Shown: positions 8,989 to 17,374 of the stretch, in pieces
Layout of the letters: each line of letters opens with the position of its first letter
Position numbering within the stretch: position 1 is the first letter of the stretch
DNA from: Paraoerskovia sediminicola
GTDB taxonomy: Bacteria > Actinomycetota > Actinomycetes > Actinomycetales > Cellulomonadaceae
Length of the DNA stretch: 64,000 nucleotides
Reading direction: 5' to 3'
Assembly (NCBI RefSeq): GCF_030296575.1
Contig: NZ_AP027729.1
Span: forward strand, 2,108,001 to 2,172,000
The notes under the pieces: model-generated
Database searches by the model: none
The model's input: the letters and a program-made list of their open reading frames with translations, nothing else
Told to the model about the DNA's origin: nothing
Translations under genes and position numbers: made by a program

Positions 8989-9992
8989 GACGTCACCTCT
9001 GTCGTCGCCTCGTCGCCGTCCGTGTCGTCCGGGCTGTCGTCGCTGCCCTCTGCAGACACCACGTCGCGGTACAGCTCGGTCAGGGTCGGCGTCACCCGGC
9101 CGAAGTGCTCGACGCGCCCGCGCGACGTGGCGCGCGCCAGCACGGCCTGCTCGGAACCCTCGTGCGTCGTCTCGAACTCGACCCGGGTCGCGGCGCCGCC
9201 CGCGCGCCGCACCTGCTCGGACCCGACGGCGCGGACACCGGGCAGGTCGGACACCCAGGCCGTGTCGTCATCGCCCGCCGTCGTCACCGGCGTCGTCACC
9301 GCCGTCGTCACCGCCCACCGCGGTGCTCCCACCTGGCGGAGCTCGTCGATCCCGCCGACGGCGACCATCGAACCGTCCTTGATGATCCCGACCCTGTCGC
9401 TGATCGCCTCGACGAGCTCGAGCTGGTGGGACGAGAAGATCACCGGCACCCCGGCGCGGGCACGATCGCGCAGCACCCCGCTCATGACGTCGACCGCCAC
9501 CGGGTCGAGCCCCGAGAAGGGTTCGTCGAGCACCAGGATGTCGGGCTCGTGCACGAGTGCGGCCGCGAGCTGGACGCGCTGCTGGTTGCCGAGCGAGAGC
9601 TTCTGCACCTCGTCGTCCCGCCGCCCGTCGACGCCGAGGGTCTCGGTCCAGCGCTCCATCGAGCTCCGCGCCTGTGCGGCACCGAGGCCGTGCAGGCGGG
9701 CGAGATAGGTGAGCTGCTCGCCGACCTTCATCTTGGGGTAGAGGCCGCGCTCCTCGGGCATGTACCCGATGCGGCTGCGGGTGGCGTGGTCGATGGGGCG
9801 ACCGGCCCACCGGACCTCGCCCGTGTCCGGCGTCAGGACGCCGAGGGTGATGCGCATGGTCGTGGTCTTGCCCGCACCGTTCGAGCCGACGAAGCCGAAG
9901 ATCTCACCGGCCCGGACCTGGAACGAGGTCGACCGCAGCGCGCGCACGGCGCCGTACGACTTGGAGAGGTCGTCGAGCTCGAGAACAGCCAT
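8985..9992 (-). CDS. ABC transporter ATP-binding protein (NatA-like)
   Basis: ATPase of an ABC-2 exporter, 335 residues. Motifs: Walker A GSNGAGKTTTMR (about residue 36), signature LSLGNQQRVQLA, Walker B ILVLDEPFSGLDP, and the H-loop FSSHQLELV. A C-terminal extension of ~110 residues with a Thr/Val repeat (near 9260-9320) follows the ATPase fold. ATG 9992 is preferred over an in-frame TTG four codons upstream. Coupled by overlap to the permease, and 64 bases downstream of the TetR gene on the same strand. Confidence 0.95.
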   Translation of the reverse strand: MAVLELDDLSKSYGAVRALRSTSFQVRAGEIFGFVGSNGAGKTTTMRITLGVLTPDTGEVRWAGRPIDHATRSRIGYMPEERGLYPKMKVGEQLTYLARLHGLGAAQARSSMERWTETLGVDGRRDDEVQKLSLGNQQRVQLAAALVHEPDILVLDEPFSGLDPVAVDVMSGVLRDRARAGVPVIFSSHQLELVEAISDRVGIIKDGSMVAVGGIDELRQVGAPRWAVTTAVTTPVTTAGDDDTAWVSDLPGVRAVGSEQVRRAGGAATRVEFETTHEGSEQAVLARATSRGRVEHFGRVTPTLTELYRDVVSAEGSDDSPDDTDGDEATTEVTS

Positions 9993-10056
9993 GGAAGTAC
10001 CCAACCACAGGGGACCGACGCCCGACAGGGCTGCTCGCGGGACGTCGTCCGACAGG

Positions 10057-10698
10057 TCAGCGACCCGCGTGGCGGGTCAGCGACGGCTGGTGCTCCATGC
10101 CGCTGAGCCCGTTCCAGGCGAGGTTCACGAGGTGTGCCGCGACCTCGGACTTGTCCGGGCGGCGGGCGTCGAGCCAGTACTGCCCGGTCAGCGCGACCAT
10201 GCCGACGAGCATCTGCGCGTAGAGCGGCGAGCTGCGCGTGTCGAGCCCGCGGCGCTTGAACTGGTCGGCGAGCAGGTGCTCGACCTGAGTCGCGACGTCC
10301 CCGATGAGGCTCGAGAACGTGCCGGTGGCGGCGGCGACGGGCGAGTCCCTGACGAGGATCCGGAACCCGTCCTCCGACGTCTCGATGTACGTCAGGAGCG
10401 CCAGCGCGGTGCGCTCCAGCAGGACCTTGGGGTGGCCGCCCGCCGAGAGGGCGCCCGTCAGCGCGCCGGTCAGCGCCTGGACCTCGCGGTCGACGACGAC
10501 GGCGTAGATGCCCTCCTTGCCCCCGAAGTGCTCGTAGACCACGGGCTTCGAGACCCCTGCGCGGGTCGCGATCTCCTCGACGCTCGCTCCCTCGAAGCCC
10601 TTCTCCGCGAACAGGGAACGGCTGACGGCGACGAGCTGCTCGCGCCGCTGGCTCGCGGTCATGCGGGCGCGGGTCGGTCGCTTCGGTTCGGAGGGCAC
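10057..10698 (-). CDS. TetR-family transcriptional regulator
   Basis: A 213-residue regulator with the classic TetR N-terminal helix-turn-helix: RSLFAEKGFEGASVEEIA, then AGVSKPVVYEHFGGKEGIY. The C-terminal ligand domain is all-helical. GTG 10698 is chosen (a GGGG stretch stands just upstream); ATG 10662 is a shorter alternative. It precedes the exporter genes on the same strand and probably represses them. A TetR gene beside glmU is also the arrangement in M. tuberculosis (Rv1019), so it may be an ancestral neighbour that acquired or kept an exporter. Confidence 0.93.
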   Translation of the reverse strand: MPSEPKRPTRARMTASQRREQLVAVSRSLFAEKGFEGASVEEIATRAGVSKPVVYEHFGGKEGIYAVVVDREVQALTGALTGALSAGGHPKVLLERTALALLTYIETSEDGFRILVRDSPVAAATGTFSSLIGDVATQVEHLLADQFKRRGLDTRSSPLYAQMLVGMVALTGQYWLDARRPDKSEVAAHLVNLAWNGLSGMEHQPSLTRHAGR

Positions 10699-10829
10699 GG
10701 CCCCATCATGCCGCGTCGACGGTGCGCAGGCGTTCGAGACCTTTCGAGACACGGTGTCCCAGGCGCTCGTGCAGGTTTCGGGTGGTGCGGTGGGACCTGG
10801 CAGACTTGCCTCGGACGCCCCGCGTCCGG

Positions 10830-10901
10830 TCCGCCTTGGTGTAATCGGCAGCACACGGGTTTTTGGTGCCCTTGGTCCAGGTTCGAGTCCTGGGGGCGGA
10901 G
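10830..10901 (+). tRNA. tRNA-Gln (anticodon TTG)
   Basis: A full cloverleaf can be drawn: acceptor TCCGCCT/GGGCGGA, D-arm GTG...CAC, anticodon loop TTTTGGT with TTG at 34-36, and T-arm CCAGG-TTCGAGT-CCTGG, with a 4-base variable loop. The first anticodon-stem pair is a C/T mismatch. Discriminator is G; CC follows but then T, so the CCA end is not fully encoded. It lies just upstream of glmU and divergent from the TetR gene. Confidence 0.95.
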
Positions 10902-10985
10902 CCTCGTGGTCCGGCACCGACCAGCAGGACCGGCCGGCGGAACCGACGAGCAGAGCGGACCAGCAGAGCCACCGATGGGAGAACT

Positions 10986-12683
10986 GTGAGTCACACGCCC
11001 GGTACGGACGAGTCGGCGACGATCGAGGGACGTGTGGCCCCCGCGGCCGTGATCGTCCTGGCGGCCGGTGCGGGTACCCGCATGCGGTCGGCCACCCCGA
11101 AGGTCCTGCACCGGCTCGGTGGGCGGTCGATGCTCGGGCACGCGCTCGCGGCGGCCGAGGGTGTCGGTCCGCAGCGCGTCGCCGTCGTCGTGCGCCACGA
11201 GCGCGAGAAGGTCGCGGCCCACGCGCTCGAGGTGTTGCCGTCCGCCCTCCTGGTCGACCAGGACGACGTCCCGGGCACCGGTCGCGCGGTGCAGTGCGCC
11301 CTCGACGCGCTCGACGCGAAGGCCTTCGCGCAGTCGGTGGCGGACGGCGTCCCCGTGGGTGAGGAGGGTCGCGGCGCCGGGGACGGGCTCGTGGGTTCCG
11401 TCGTCGTCATCGCCGGCGACGTGCCCCTCCTCGACGGCGACACGATCGGCGCGCTCCTCGACGCGCACCACTCCGGCGGGAACGCGGTGACGGTCCTGAC
11501 GACCGAGGTCCCCGACTCGACCGGCTACGGGCGCATCGTGCGCGACGAGGCGACGGGCGACGTCCTGCGCATCGTCGAGCACAAGGACGCTTCTGCGCAG
11601 GAGCGCGAGATCCGCGAGATCAACACCTCGATCTACGCGTTCGACGCCGCCGCGCTGCGCGACGGCCTCGGCAAGGTCGGTCGCGACAACGCGCAGGGCG
11701 AGGTCTACCTGCCCGACGTGCTGGCGCTCGCCCGCGAGGCCGGCGGCTCCGTGCGCGCGGTCCTCGCCGACGACCCGATGACCGTCGAGGGAGTGAACGA
11801 CCGCGCCCAGCTCGCGACGCTCGGCGCGGAGCTCAACCGCCGCGTCCTCGCCCGCTGGATGGCGGCCGGGGTCACCGTCGTGGACCCGGCGACCACGTGG
11901 GTCGACGTCGGCGTCGAGCTCGCCGAGGACGTGACGATCCACCCCGGGACCCAGCTCCACGGGGCGACCACCATCGCCCGGGGTGCGGTCGTGGGCCCGG
12001 ACACTACGCTCACGGACATGGAGATCGGCGAGGAGGCCTCGGTCGTCCGCACGCACGGCAGCCTCTCGGTGATCGGCGCCGGTGCGAGCGTGGGGCCCTT
12101 CGCGTACCTCCGCCCCGGCACCGTCCTGGGGACGAACGGCAAGATCGGCACGTTCGTCGAGACCAAGAACGCCGAGATCGGCGAGGGCTCCAAGGTGCCG
12201 CACCTGTCCTACGTCGGCGATGCGACCATCGGTGAGCACACCAACATCGGCGCGGCCTCGGTGACCGTCAACTACGACGGCGTGCGCAAGCACCGCACCG
12301 TGATCGGCTCCCACGCCCGCACCGGCGCCGACAACATGTTCGTCGCCCCCGTCCGCGTCGGCGACGGGGCCTACACCGGTGCCGGCTCCGTGATCCGCCG
12401 GGACGTGCCGGCCGGGGCGCTCGCCGTCAGCGCCGGCGCGCAGCGCATCATCGACGGCTGGGTGACCAAGCGTCGCCCGGGGACCCCCGCGGCCGAGGCC
12501 GCCGAGGCGGCGAGCGGCTCCGACCGGTCGGCCGCCCTCGGACGCCAGGCCCAGGTCGAGGAGGCCGGGCGCACCAGCGCGACCGAGGCAGAACGACCCA
12601 CCCCACCCCCGCCGAGCCCCGGGGTCCCGCACCTCGGTGGACCGTCTCAGCACGCAGCAGACAACGAAGGGCCGCGTTCATGA
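10986..12683 (+). CDS. glmU: Bifunctional UDP-GlcNAc pyrophosphorylase / glucosamine-1-P N-acetyltransferase
   Basis: Makes UDP-GlcNAc for peptidoglycan: acetylates glucosamine-1-phosphate, then couples it to UTP. The 565-residue protein has the N-terminal uridyltransferase motif VLAAGAGTRMRSATPK, then a left-handed beta-helix of hexapeptide repeats (about residues 265-470) with the acetyltransferase region HLSYVGDATIGEHTNIGA. The last ~75 residues are a disordered Ala/Glu/Pro tail. The GTG start follows GGGAG at good spacing. It overlaps prs by 4 bases, so the two form an operon. Confidence 0.98.
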   Translation: MSHTPGTDESATIEGRVAPAAVIVLAAGAGTRMRSATPKVLHRLGGRSMLGHALAAAEGVGPQRVAVVVRHEREKVAAHALEVLPSALLVDQDDVPGTGRAVQCALDALDAKAFAQSVADGVPVGEEGRGAGDGLVGSVVVIAGDVPLLDGDTIGALLDAHHSGGNAVTVLTTEVPDSTGYGRIVRDEATGDVLRIVEHKDASAQEREIREINTSIYAFDAAALRDGLGKVGRDNAQGEVYLPDVLALAREAGGSVRAVLADDPMTVEGVNDRAQLATLGAELNRRVLARWMAAGVTVVDPATTWVDVGVELAEDVTIHPGTQLHGATTIARGAVVGPDTTLTDMEIGEEASVVRTHGSLSVIGAGASVGPFAYLRPGTVLGTNGKIGTFVETKNAEIGEGSKVPHLSYVGDATIGEHTNIGAASVTVNYDGVRKHRTVIGSHARTGADNMFVAPVRVGDGAYTGAGSVIRRDVPAGALAVSAGAQRIIDGWVTKRRPGTPAAEAAEAASGSDRSAALGRQAQVEEAGRTSATEAERPTPPPPSPGVPHLGGPSQHAADNEGPRS

Positions 12684-13663
12684 CCAGCTTCCTCCCCGGC
12701 CACGCCGAGCGGAACCTCGTGCTCGTCTCGGGGCGTGCTCACCCCGAGCTCGCGCACGACGTCGCCGACGAGCTCGGGATCGACCTGCTCCCGACGAGCG
12801 CGTACGACTTCGCGAACGGCGAGATCTACGTGCGCTTCGGCGAGAGCGTGCGCGGTGCCGACGTGTTCGTGCTGCAGAGCCACACGGCGCCGATCAACCA
12901 ATGGATCATGGAGCAGCTGCTCATGGTCGACGCCGCCAAGCGGGCCTCGGCCAAGACGATCACCGTCGTCCAGCCGTTCTGGGGCTACGGCCGTCAGGAC
13001 AAGAAGCACCGCGGGCGCGAGCCGATCTCGGCCCGGCTCATCACCGACCTGTTCTCCACGGCCGGCGCCGACCGCCTCATGAGCGTCGACCTCCACGCCG
13101 CGCAGACCCAGGGCTTCTTCGACGGCCCGGTCGACCACCTGTGGGCCATGCCGATCCTCACCGACTACGTGCGCACCCGCGTGGACACCGGCAACGTCAC
13201 CGTCGTGTCGCCCGACGCCGGCCGCATCCGCGTCGCCGAGCAGTGGGCGGCCAAGCTCGGTGGCGGTCCGCTCGCGTTCGTCCACAAGACGCGGGACATC
13301 ACGCGGCCCAACGAGTCGGTCGCGAACCGTGTCGTCGGCGACGTCGAGGGGCGCGACTGCGTGCTCGTCGACGACCTGATCGACACCGGCGGCACCATCG
13401 CCGAGGCCGTCAAGGTCTGCCTCGCGGCCGGCGCCAAGTCGGTCATGGTCGCCGCCACGCACGGCGTGCTGTCCGACCCGGCCGTGCAACGGCTCTCGGA
13501 GTGCGGGGCCAGCGAGGTCGTCATCACCGACACGCTGCCCATCCCGGCCGAGAAGCGCTTCTCCCAGCTCAAGGTGCTGTCGATCGCGCCTCTCGTCGCC
13601 CGCGCGATCCGAGAGGTCTTCGACGACGGCTCCGTCACGTCGCTGTTCGACGGCAACGCCTGA
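12680..13663 (+). CDS. prs: Ribose-phosphate pyrophosphokinase
   Basis: Makes PRPP from ribose-5-phosphate and ATP for nucleotide, His and Trp synthesis. The 327-residue length is normal. Motifs: the flexible-loop region YGRQDKKHRGREPISA, the divalent-metal site VDLHAAQTQGFF, and the PRPP-binding loop CVLVDDLIDTGGT. ATG 12680 overlaps the glmU stop (ATGA). The glmU-prs pair is conserved in actinobacteria. Confidence 0.98.
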   Translation: MTSFLPGHAERNLVLVSGRAHPELAHDVADELGIDLLPTSAYDFANGEIYVRFGESVRGADVFVLQSHTAPINQWIMEQLLMVDAAKRASAKTITVVQPFWGYGRQDKKHRGREPISARLITDLFSTAGADRLMSVDLHAAQTQGFFDGPVDHLWAMPILTDYVRTRVDTGNVTVVSPDAGRIRVAEQWAAKLGGGPLAFVHKTRDITRPNESVANRVVGDVEGRDCVLVDDLIDTGGTIAEAVKVCLAAGAKSVMVAATHGVLSDPAVQRLSECGASEVVITDTLPIPAEKRFSQLKVLSIAPLVARAIREVFDDGSVTSLFDGNA

Positions 13664-13711
13664 GGTGCCGCGGGCCGGTGGGTTCGACCGAGGCGTGCGT
13701 CGGGTCCTGAC

Positions 13712-14853
13712 GTGCAGCTGACCGTCGTCATCCCGACGTTCAACGAGGAGCCGAACGTCGCGGAGCTCGTCCGGCGCGTCACCGCGGCGGTCGAGGGTAT
13801 CGACGCGGAGATCCTCTTCGTCGACGACTCGACCGACGACACCCCGCGCACCATCGAGCGGGTCGCACGCGACGCGTCGATCCGGGTGCGGATGATCCAC
13901 CGGGTCGACGGCGTCGGGGGCTCAGCGGCGCCGTGGTCGAGGGCTTCCAGGCCTCCGACGCCGACTGGTGCCTCGTGATGGACGGCGACCTGCAGCACCC
14001 GCCCGAGCTGATCCCACGGCTGCTCGAGCGCGGCGAGCGCGGCGACGGCGACGTGGTGGTCGCATCACGGTACGTCGGGGGCGGTGGGGCCGACGGCCTG
14101 AGCAGCTGGGTGCGGCACGTCGTGTCGAGGTCCTCGATCGCGGTGGCCCGGGCGATGTTCCCGGTGCGGCTGCGCGACTGCACCGACCCGATGACGGGGT
14201 TCTTCGCCGTCCGGCGCTCGGCGGTCGACCTGGCCGCTCTGCGGCCGCGCGGCTTCAAGATCCTGCTCGAGGTGCTCACCCGCAACAAGGTCGCGGTGGT
14301 CGAGGAGCCGTTCGTCTTCGGGGAGAGGTTCGCCGGGGACTCGAAGGCGAACCTGCGCCAGGGCCTGAGCTTTCTGCACCAGCTCGCGTCGCTCCGCTTC
14401 GGGCGCATGTCCCGGTTCGCGATCATCGGCGGGTTCGGCGCCGTCCTGAACCTCGCCATCATGGCGGGGCTGATCCACGGGCTCGGCGAGGGCTACGTGC
14501 TCGCCGCGATCGTCGCGGCGGCCGTGACGATCACCATCAACTTCCTCCTGCAGGAGCGGTTCGTCTTCCACGACCTGCGGCAGGGACGGTCGGTCTGGGG
14601 CCGGTTCGCGGAGTCCGCGGGTTTCAACGCGACCGAGGCGGCGATCCGGCTCCCGTTCCTCGTCTGGATCGTCGAGGCGACCACGATCCCTCCCGTCGTC
14701 GCGCAGGCCGTCACCATCGCGGTCGCGTTCGTCCTGCGTTTCGTCTTCCACTCCCGGGTGGTCTACCGGCGCGGTCGTGCCCTCGCGAGGGTGGAGGACG
14801 ACGTCCCGCTCGAGGGCGGGGTTTCGTCGGACGGCGGGCCCCGGGTACAGTAG
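13712..14853 (+). CDS. GT2 polyprenol-phosphate glycosyltransferase fused to GtrA (frameshift near 13918)
   Basis: The N-terminal domain is a dolichol-phosphate-mannose-synthase-type GT2 enzyme: VVIPTFNEEPNVAELV, the metal-binding VMDGDLQHPPE and RDCTDPMTGFFAVRR. The C-terminal ~125 residues are a GtrA-like domain with four membrane segments, beginning at FAIIGGFGAVLNLAIM. Such fusions load a sugar on polyprenyl phosphate and help flip it. The first ~70 residues are in one frame and the rest in another; one base is missing at the GGGGGC run at 13916-13921, and restoring it gives 381 codons. GTG 13712 is the start. It sits between prs and rplY, where relatives often have no such gene, and may serve cell-wall or EPS glycosylation. 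Confidence 0.87.
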
Positions 14854-15076
14854 CCAGGTTGCCTCGGCGAGGGACGCGCTACGGCCGCAAGGCCTGACCG
14901 TCCGTGATCGACTGGGCGGTCGCCCGCGCACGTGCTGCGCGCCGCGACCGGACGCCCTTCGTTCGCGCGTCCGTCGCGTGCCCCGCGCCGATGCAGCCGC
15001 CCGCCGTCCCCCGGGACAGCGGATGCCGACCGTCCACACCGGCGTCGGCCCACCACCGTTCCACGCAGGAGTTCAC
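14846..15076 (+). promoter_or_regulatory. Promoter and long structured 5' leader of rplY
   Basis: A -10-like TACAGT (14846-14851) would place the transcript start near 14858, leaving a ~220-base leader before the rplY start. The leader can form several hairpins: CCTC-GGC-GAGG, a GGCC-GCAA-GGCC tetraloop hairpin near 14883-14894, and a two-part stem at 14917-14950 (CGGTCGC pairing with GCGACCG, enclosing GCGCA/TGCGC). No ORF is supported. It could be a ribosomal-protein-type leader, but no known class was recognised. Confidence 0.45.
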
Positions 15077-15685
15077 ATGAACGAGATCAAGCTCGAGGCC
15101 GAGGCCCGTACCGAGTTCGGCAAGGGCGCGGCCCGCCGCATCCGTCGTGCCGACAAGATCCCCGCCGTCCTCTACGGTCACGGCAGCGACCCGGTCCACG
15201 TGACCCTCGCCGGTCACTCGACGATGATGGCGTTCAAGCACTCGAACGCGCTCTTCTCGATCGAGCTCGACGGCAAGAAGCAGCTCGCCATCGCGAAGGA
15301 CGTCCAGCGCGACGCGATCAAGGACACCATCGACCACGTCGACCTCCTCGTCGTCCGCAAGGGCGAGAAGGTCGAGGTCGAGGTCAACGTGCACATCGAG
15401 GGCGAGTCGGCCCCCGGCACGATCCACGTCGTCGAGTCGCAGTCGCTCACCATCTCGGCCGACGCGACGAACCTGCCCGAGTGGGTCACCGTCTCGATCG
15501 AGGGCCTCGAGGAGGGCGCGAACATCTCCGCCGGCGACGTCACGCTGCCCGAGGGCTCGACGCTCGTGACCGACCCGAGCCACACGGTCGTCACGATCAG
15601 CGTCCCGCGCGCCGAGGTCGCGGCCGACGACGACGCCGCTGCCGAGGGCGAGGCCACCGAGGCCGAGGCTCCCGCCGAGGGCTGA
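15077..15685 (+). CDS. rplY: 50S ribosomal protein L25/general stress protein Ctc
   Basis: Binds 5S rRNA in the large subunit. The 202-residue protein has the N-terminal L25 fold (ARTEFGKGAARRIRRADKIP, AVLYGHG) and the longer C-terminal Ctc/TL5 beta-domain, ending in an acidic Asp/Glu/Ala tail. Start ATG 15077 follows AGGAG with ideal spacing. It has its own leader and ends at a strong hairpin terminator, so it is probably transcribed alone. Order prs ... rplY-pth matches other actinobacteria. Confidence 0.97.
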   Translation: MNEIKLEAEARTEFGKGAARRIRRADKIPAVLYGHGSDPVHVTLAGHSTMMAFKHSNALFSIELDGKKQLAIAKDVQRDAIKDTIDHVDLLVVRKGEKVEVEVNVHIEGESAPGTIHVVESQSLTISADATNLPEWVTVSIEGLEEGANISAGDVTLPEGSTLVTDPSHTVVTISVPRAEVAADDDAAAEGEATEAEAPAEG

Positions 15686-15703
15686 GCCCCACCTGCACGA
15701 CCG

Positions 15704-15732
15704 GACGCCCGGGCCGCTACGGCCCGGGCGTC
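15704..15732 (+). terminator. Rho-independent-like terminator after rplY
   Basis: Perfect 12-bp stem (GACGCCCGGGCC / GGCCCGGGCGTC) with a 5-base loop, 18 bases after the rplY stop, followed by TCGTCGTCCGT instead of a strict T run. Confidence 0.8.
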
Positions 15733-15877
15733 TCGTCGTCCGTGCCCCGGCTCGGCGCGTCTGTTCGACCCGCCTGCTCGGCTCGACTGCCCGCTCGCCT
15801 CTCCCGGCGTCCGTCCCAGGGTGCCGGGCGGGCATACCCTCGCTACGACGTCCGACATCCCGTGAACTGGAGAACGC

Positions 15878-16474
15878 ATGAGTGATCGCTGGCTCGTCGT
15901 CGGGCTCGGCAACCCGGGCCCGCGGTACGCGGGGAACCGGCACAACGTCGGGCACATGGTGCTCGACGAGCTGGCGGGCCGCGTCGGCGCGACGTTCAAG
16001 GCCCACCGGTCGAACGCGGCGGTCGCCGAGGGCCGGCTCGGGGTGCTGCCCGGTGGAGCGCCGGGACCGCGGGTCGTGCTCGCCAAGCCGTCGACGTACA
16101 TGAACACGTCCGGTGGACCGGTCTCGTCGCTCGCGAAGTACTACGACGTGCCGGCCGAGCGCGTCGTCGTCGTCCACGACGAGGTGGACATCCCGTTCGG
16201 CACGATCAAGCTCAAGGCCAGCGGCGGCGAGGGCGGCCACAACGGGCTGCGCGACATCTCCAAGGCGCTCGGAACGCGCGAGTACGCCCGCGTGCGCACA
16301 GGCGTCGGGCGGCCACCGGGCCGCATGGACACCGCCGACTACGTGCTGAAGGACTTCGCGGCCGTCGAGAAGAAGGAGCTGCCGTTCCTCATCGACGACG
16401 CGGCGGACGCTGCCGAGATGGTGGTCGTCGAGGGGCTGCTGGCGGCGCAGGGGCGGTTCCACCCGCGAGCCTAG
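15878..16474 (+). CDS. pth: Peptidyl-tRNA hydrolase
   Basis: Recycles peptidyl-tRNA that drops off ribosomes. The 198-residue protein has the family motifs [19 protein letters not shown] (including the catalytic His), [24 protein letters not shown] and [16 protein letters not shown] 15878 follows GGAGA. In related genomes this gene lies close to mfd; here a ~19-kb polysaccharide island starts immediately after it. Confidence 0.97.
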   Translation: MSDRWLVVGLGNPGPRYAGNRHNVGHMVLDELAGRVGATFKAHRSNAAVAEGRLGVLPGGAPGPRVVLAKPSTYMNTSGGPVSSLAKYYDVPAERVVVVHDEVDIPFGTIKLKASGGEGGHNGLRDISKALGTREYARVRTGVGRPPGRMDTADYVLKDFAAVEKKELPFLIDDAADAAEMVVVEGLLAAQGRFHPRA

Positions 16475-16483
16475 TGGCCGGGG

Positions 16484-17248
16484 CTACCGGAGCGCGGACA
16501 GCTCGCGGAACCACTTCACGAGGAGCGCACCCAGCAGCAGCGCGTTCGTGGCTGCCAGCACCGTATACACGCCGAGGAACACCGGGCCGAGCCCGAGGAG
16601 CACGAAAGACCAGGCGAGGACGCCGTAGTCGGCCGGGAGCAGCAGCAGCGAGCGGAGCGTCGACGGCGCCGGGGGCGTCGATGCGCGAGTCGGTGCCGGC
16701 CCTGCGACCGCCGAGCGCTTGAGCAGATCCGTGAGGATGCCGCCGCTGAACATCACGACGGTGACCGCCTGGAACGCCAGAGGCACCAGGTACCAGGCGG
16801 GGTCTGCCTCGCCGTACCGATAGAGGCTCACCAGGACCGCGGCGTGCAGGAGCACCATCTTCGCGGAGTCGACGACGTGGTCCAGCCACTCCCCGGCGAT
16901 CGATCCACGGCCCGTGAGCCGAGCGACCTGGCCGTCGGAGGAGTCGAGCGCGAAGCCGAGCACGAGCAGCAGAGCAACGGCCAGGCCCGTCGTGACGGTC
17001 GGCTCGAGGAGGGCGAGCACCAGCACCCCCGCGCCCGTCGTCAGCCCGCTGATCACGGTCACGGCGTTAGGGCCGAGGCCGACCTTGTACGCACCCGCAG
17101 CGAAGACGCGGCCGAGAGGACGGTTCACGAAGCGTGAGTAGAGCGAGACGCCCTTCGAGCTCTTCTGGCGGGAGCGAAGAGTGCCCCAACCGTCCCGGAA
17201 ACTCGGCACCATCTCCCCATTTCGCTCGGCTCCGGGTAACGATGCCAT
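16484..17248 (-). CDS. CDP-alcohol phosphatidyltransferase family protein
   Basis: An integral membrane enzyme of 254 residues that would transfer a phosphoalcohol from a CDP-alcohol to another alcohol. The full signature D-x2-D-G-x2-A-R-x8-G-x3-D-x3-D is present (DSSDGQVARLTGRG, then GEWLDHVVDS, about residues 100-125), with five or six membrane segments. ATG 17248 is chosen because GAGGGG stands just upstream; the frame is open further. It converges with pth with only 9 bases between stops, and diverges from the large surface-protein gene. Substrate not known; phospholipid synthesis or EPS/teichoic-type decoration are possible. Confidence 0.92.
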   Translation of the reverse strand: MASLPGAERNGEMVPSFRDGWGTLRSRQKSSKGVSLYSRFVNRPLGRVFAAGAYKVGLGPNAVTVISGLTTGAGVLVLALLEPTVTTGLAVALLLVLGFALDSSDGQVARLTGRGSIAGEWLDHVVDSAKMVLLHAAVLVSLYRYGEADPAWYLVPLAFQAVTVVMFSGGILTDLLKRSAVAGPAPTRASTPPAPSTLRSLLLLPADYGVLAWSFVLLGLGPVFLGVYTVLAATNALLLGALLVKWFRELSALR

Positions 17249-17277
17249 CACACCCCTCGCCGATCGGCGCTTCGCCC

Positions 17278-17328
17278 GGGTGAATTCCCTCCGGAACGGC
17301 ACCAAGTCGCGCCTCGTGGCCCTAACGT
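17278..17328 (+). promoter_or_regulatory. Candidate promoter of the surface-protein gene with EPS box variant
   Basis: GGGTGAAT (17278-17285), a 7/8 match to the box found at gmd, fcl and tagD but in the opposite orientation, is followed 37 bases later by a -10-like TAACGT (17323-17328). The start codon is 46 bases downstream with GAGGTG as ribosome binding site. Confidence 0.35.
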
Positions 17329-17374
17329 TCTCCTGTACTGCCGTTCGGCCGTGCCCCAATGGATGAGGTGCTGC

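Noticed and set aside
10798..10807. GGCAGACTTG shared by the regions before tRNA-Gln and before the RND gene (52775-52784)
   Set aside because: Only two copies, at different distances from any promoter element and before unrelated genes; likely chance.
10830..10901. tRNA-Gln or tRNA-Leu as integration sites of mobile elements
   Set aside because: No partial tRNA 3'-end repeat, integrase or phage gene was found near either tRNA.
13916..13921. Programmed ribosomal frameshifting at the broken genes
   Set aside because: Breaks occur in eight unrelated genes, at different G/C runs, without slippery heptamers or consistent downstream structure; single-base sequencing loss explains all of them.
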